From the NCBI RefSeq assembly GCF_014805685.1, contig NC_060906.1, positions 21,726,126 through 21,790,125 of the forward strand: a stretch of DNA of 64,000 nucleotides. The letters run 5' to 3'. The DNA is from Silurus meridionalis (lineage: Eukaryota > Chordata > Actinopteri > Siluriformes > Siluridae). The notes beneath the pieces are model-generated. The model had not been told where the DNA came from. It did no database searches and saw only the letters and a list, made by a program, of their open reading frames with translations. The translations under genes were made by a program, and so were the position numbers. Every line of letters starts with the position of its first letter. Position 1 is the first letter of the stretch. Of the stretch, positions 31,313 to 64,000 are shown piece by piece.

Positions 31313-31770
31313 ATTAAAAATATATAATATAATATAATATTTTTCAACTGAAAATAATCCACTGGTTTGTCTCTGAAGGCTGGGCGCTTAATTTCATATC
31401 TCAAAGCAATTTTAAGGGCTACATTGACTCATTCTAGACATATTACACAAATGGGAATTGGAGAATAGTCGTAGAGACGAAACTGTATTTTAGAAATCAG
31501 TCATTGCATTTCCAGTGTCATATCTATAGACATTTTCCCTAGAATGTTCTTTAAGCCTGGTAGCAACACTTCCACAGCCCACTACTGGATTTTACCCTGG
31601 TGGTTGGTGACTTCTGATTTAGATCATGTCCTCCATCCACCTTACGGGTCCCTGTGCAACTGTAGAATATCATATCAGTAGTTCTCACACTATATAAAAA
31701 AAATATTCTTCAGATTCATAATGTGGACTTTGCTGTGGTATAAAAAATTATAGCCACCAATTTAGATGTA

Positions 31771-32219
31771 CAGTACAGACCAAAAGTTTGGACACACCTT
31801 CTCATTCAAAGAGTTTTCTTTATTTTCATGACTATGAAAATTGTAGAGTCACACTGAAGGCATCAAGGGCTATTTGACCAAGAAGGAGAGTGGTGGGGTG
31901 CAGATGACCTAGCCTCCACAGTCACCGGACCTGACCTTCAAGACTGTTGAAAGACCATTTCAGGTGACTACCTCTTGAAGCTCATCAAGAGAATGCCAAG
32001 AGTGTGTCAAAGCAAAAGGTGGCTACTTTGAAGAACCTAGAATATGACATTTTTCAGTTGTTTCACACTTTTTTGTTATGTATATAATTCCATATATAAT
32101 TCCACATGTGTTAATTCATAGTTTTGATGCCTTCAGTGTGAATCTACAATTTTCATAGTCATGAAAATAAAGAAAACTCTTTGAATGAGAAGGTGTGTCC
32201 AAACTTTTGGTCTGTACTG
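31771..32219. mobile_element. Tc1-type non-autonomous element with long inverted repeats
   Basis: The element starts cagtacagaccaaaagtttg and ends with its exact inverse, and is flanked on both sides by TA (31769-31770 and 32220-32221), the target duplication of the Tc1/mariner superfamily. The inverted repeats run about 95 bp with a single mismatch (gagtc versus gattc). The 250-bp interior keeps scraps of transposase-like sequence, so it looks like an internally deleted Tc1 copy. Confidence 0.9.
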
Positions 32220-32419
32220 TATGTAAACAGCTTTATATTATAACAGTCTGTATTGAGAAAATGAAATATGAATATCAGATTGGTGCTACATTATTATTAT
32301 AAAATAAAAATTTAAAAACGTAGCATACTTTTTAGTTTTTACGTTGCAGGCCATGCCTCCTACCTGAGCCTGATTAAATATCTGTGGGTTAAGAAAATAA
32401 ATAACAGTGTGTTATGTAC

Positions 32420-32690
32420 AACGCTGTTTTAGTGCCACTGAAAAAAAATAATCTAAGATTACACGAATAAAGTCGAAATTAAAAGAATAAAGTCATAGCA
32501 TTAGGTAATGTGCGGCTGCTGATGTTTGAATTTTACGCTGTTTGCGTAAAAGCAATAGCGCCCTCTAAGGTCACAAAATACGATGGAAAACCGGTAGGTC
32601 AATACTTCAGCCGGTGCTGCTACAACTTTATTTTCATAATCTTAGTTGGGATTTTTTTGTTTTTTTAACGGGGCACTAAAACACTGTCAT
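32420..32690. mobile_element. non-autonomous element with GTTTTAGTGCC ends
   Basis: The left end gctgttttagtgccactg and the right end ggcactaaaacactgtc are inverted relatives. The interior holds ataaagtcgaaattaaaaga and aatagcgccctctaaggtc, shared with copies near 14451 and 56066. Confidence 0.6.
32627..32632 (-). terminator. slc35f1: candidate polyadenylation signal of SLC35F1
   Basis: TTTATT on the plus strand gives AATAAA on the minus strand, about 570 bp after the SLC35F1 stop. It lies inside a DNA-repeat copy. This is inferred only from the hexamer. Confidence 0.3.
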
Positions 32691-33202
32691 GATTATGATT
32701 CAGGCTTGCAGATTGGATAATCCTAAACTAGTAGCTATGAAAGTGTTAGCTACGTTAGCCTTGCTGCTCCAGTGCAAAAGGAAAAAAAAATTAACCCATT
32801 GATTACGTTTAGTGTGAAAAGTCAAATGAGATATTTTTACATTTGGCCGATTTGTTCCTTCCGAAAATCAATGCGAAAAAGAAAATCAAAATACGCACGT
32901 GGAAATTTGAGATTTACTGAAACGTTTTGTGCTCGTGTAAGAAAAACAAACTCACAACCAAGATTTTGAACAAACAGTCAGCACAGATCCTTAAACACTT
33001 AAACTGTGGAGTGGAGGAGATGAAGTTTATACACGATGGATCCGAGACAGTCCGAGATCACTGCTACCTATTCACAGTTCGTGATCACAGTGTACTTGTT
33101 TGCTACGGGGTTATATACATTATTCTCTGATTATCATCATTCACTTTTCTACACGCTTGTGGGACGGGCTGTGAATAATTGCGTGCACAAGACAACACCC
33201 TC

Positions 33203-62633
<29,431 letters not shown>

Positions 62634-62974
62634 CTGTGGACACACAACACAGAGAACATATTTAATAACAGCAAAATTAGAACATGTAGTAATAGCATCG
62701 GAAACACAATCGTGACACACAGTTTTATTTCGGTGGCTCATTTAGTTGGAGAAGAAAGCGCTTTTATCCCCTCTTGCTATATTTGTCAGTATCAAGGTCA
62801 AAAGCAGCCAAAATTATATTTGAGTTACCATCTGTCTCGATGGATTTATAGTACCAATATAAAGCCAAAACCAAGCAGAAATTAATTTTATTGTCCTATT
62901 TCTTATATCCAGGTTTTGTGGATGTAAATGATTAATAATAATTGAGATTTGAACTTTAGTTTTAATTAGTTTTA

Positions 62975-62975
<1 letters not shown>

Positions 62976-63046
<71 letters not shown>

Positions 63047-63051
63047 GTCTA

Positions 63052-63086
<35 letters not shown>
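62976..63086 (+). repeat. (CTAT)n(CTGT)n compound microsatellite
   Basis: About 18 CTAT units pass into about eight CTGT units after a mixed stretch. Confidence 0.96.
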
Positions 63087-63087
<1 letters not shown>

Positions 63088-63106
63088 ATCGTAGGCTCTT
63101 TCGTGG

Positions 63107-63290
63107 TATCTTAGTGGCTAAGGCATTGGCCTTTGGATCAGAAATTCTTGAGTTAATCCCAGCTACACCAAGCTCTGCCACTCCTGGGCCCCTGAGCAAG
63201 GCCCTTAACCCCATAACTGCTCATTTATATGAATGAGATAAATGTCAGTCGCTCTGGATATGAGCGTCTGCCAAATGCTCTAAATCCACT
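63107..63290 (+). mobile_element. tRNA-derived SINE
   Basis: It has an A-box-like block (tagtggctaaggcattggcc) and a B-box-like block (gagttaatcccagc), then cccctgagcaaggcccttaa and the tail tgagcgtctgccaaatgctc. This is the standard layout of a tRNA-derived fish SINE and the most complete copy in the window. Confidence 0.7.
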
Positions 63291-64000
63291 TTATGTACAG
63301 TATAAACTGTATATGTTTACATTTGTGGCATTTGGCATGCCCCCATATCCAGGATCCAATGAGAAACCCAGAGACATGAGAGTGAGACTGAAATACAGAT
63401 GGAGAGACAAATACAAAAATAGATGAAGATACAAAAAGAAAGAAAGGGAAAGACAGAATCTATGAGAGAATGATAGAAAAAGAAAGAGTCAAACATTTAG
63501 GAAGACCACATTTACATTACATTAACCAGGAGTGGCAGCTGTGCAAGTCTTTAATATTAATTACGGGTGACAAAGAACCAGAGGTGGGAAGTAAGAAGCA
63601 CAAATATCTGTACTTTCTACTTCTTGCATTTTCAAACCAGACTCGTTACTTTAGTTTAAATCTATTAATTTGGTGACATGTCAATATTTTTTTTTCTCCT
63701 TTCGCCCCATTTCAGCCCATCAACATATTTCCTGTCATTGCATGTTTTTTTCAATCTATCACTGGTGTATCATTTTCTGGCTCTCACACACCACAGATGT
63801 AGGCTAGTTTACAACAACAAGCAAGACAGAAGGCAACAAGAAGTCTGGGGTTAACGTGGATGAGACAGAGGGAGTCAGCGACGTAAACATGACTGAAAAC
63901 AGAATCATTCCTGATCACCATCAGCTTTTCTCTGCTTGTGTTCGATATGTTGGATGTTCAGCTTGAATACATACAATAAGGTAAAAACATTTGAAATTTG

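Larger units (their letters stand above)
62634..64000. other. slc35f1: SLC35F1 intron continuing past the right edge
   Basis: Contains the CTAT/CTGT microsatellite and a tRNA-type SINE. 63300-64000 shows only AT-rich sequence and a short fragment (gtggcatttggca near 63328) resembling an inverted SINE tail. Confidence 0.5.

Overview
The window is vertebrate nuclear DNA, most likely from a ray-finned fish. Three genes with many short exons and large introns are recognisable. The rest is AT-rich sequence packed with fish-type interspersed repeats: Tc1-like, mariner-like and pogo-like DNA transposons, RTE-type LINE fragments, tRNA-type SINEs, a solo LTR and long CA, TA, TTTC and CTAT/CTGT microsatellites. 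The abundance of one Tc1-like relic family fits an ostariophysan such as a catfish, but that is an inference from repeat style only. No prokaryotic features, rRNA, tRNA genes or CRISPR arrays were seen.

Layout. Positions 1-103 may hold the first coding exon of a gene leaving the window on the minus strand (weak). Positions 104-5136 are repeats and a 31-bp minisatellite. Positions 5137-12749 (+) carry the last ten coding exons of CEP85L, about 431 codons ending at a stop, with a 3'UTR to about 14440. Positions 15274-28432 (-) carry a complete eight-exon gene for a 519-residue F-box protein that I cannot assign to a named family. Positions 28500-33200 are intergenic and full of Tc1-like elements. 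Positions 33203-62633 (-) carry the last five coding exons of SLC35F1 (about 248 codons), spread over 29 kb; its 5' exons lie beyond the right edge.

All splice junctions listed are GT/AG and keep frame: the CEP85L exons sum to 1296 nt, the F-box exons to 1560 nt, and the SLC35F1 exons join with matching phases. In human, SLC35F1 and CEP85L are also neighbours in tail-to-tail orientation, so this is a conserved linkage. The F-box gene sits between them, convergent with CEP85L and in the same direction as SLC35F1. The three genes do not form a pathway: CEP85L is a centrosomal coiled-coil protein, the F-box protein is probably an SCF substrate adaptor, and SLC35F1 is an orphan multi-pass transporter-like protein.

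The most interesting structures are: the unassigned F-box gene with an overlapping upstream ORF placed on a YY1-type site; a degenerate copy of its fifth exon inside its own intron; two oppositely oriented pogo-like elements in an SLC35F1 intron, one carrying a solo LTR whose 5-bp target duplication is proved by the empty site in the other; a TA-flanked Tc1 derivative with 95-bp nearly perfect inverted repeats; and a UG-repeat immediately downstream of an SLC35F1 5' splice site.
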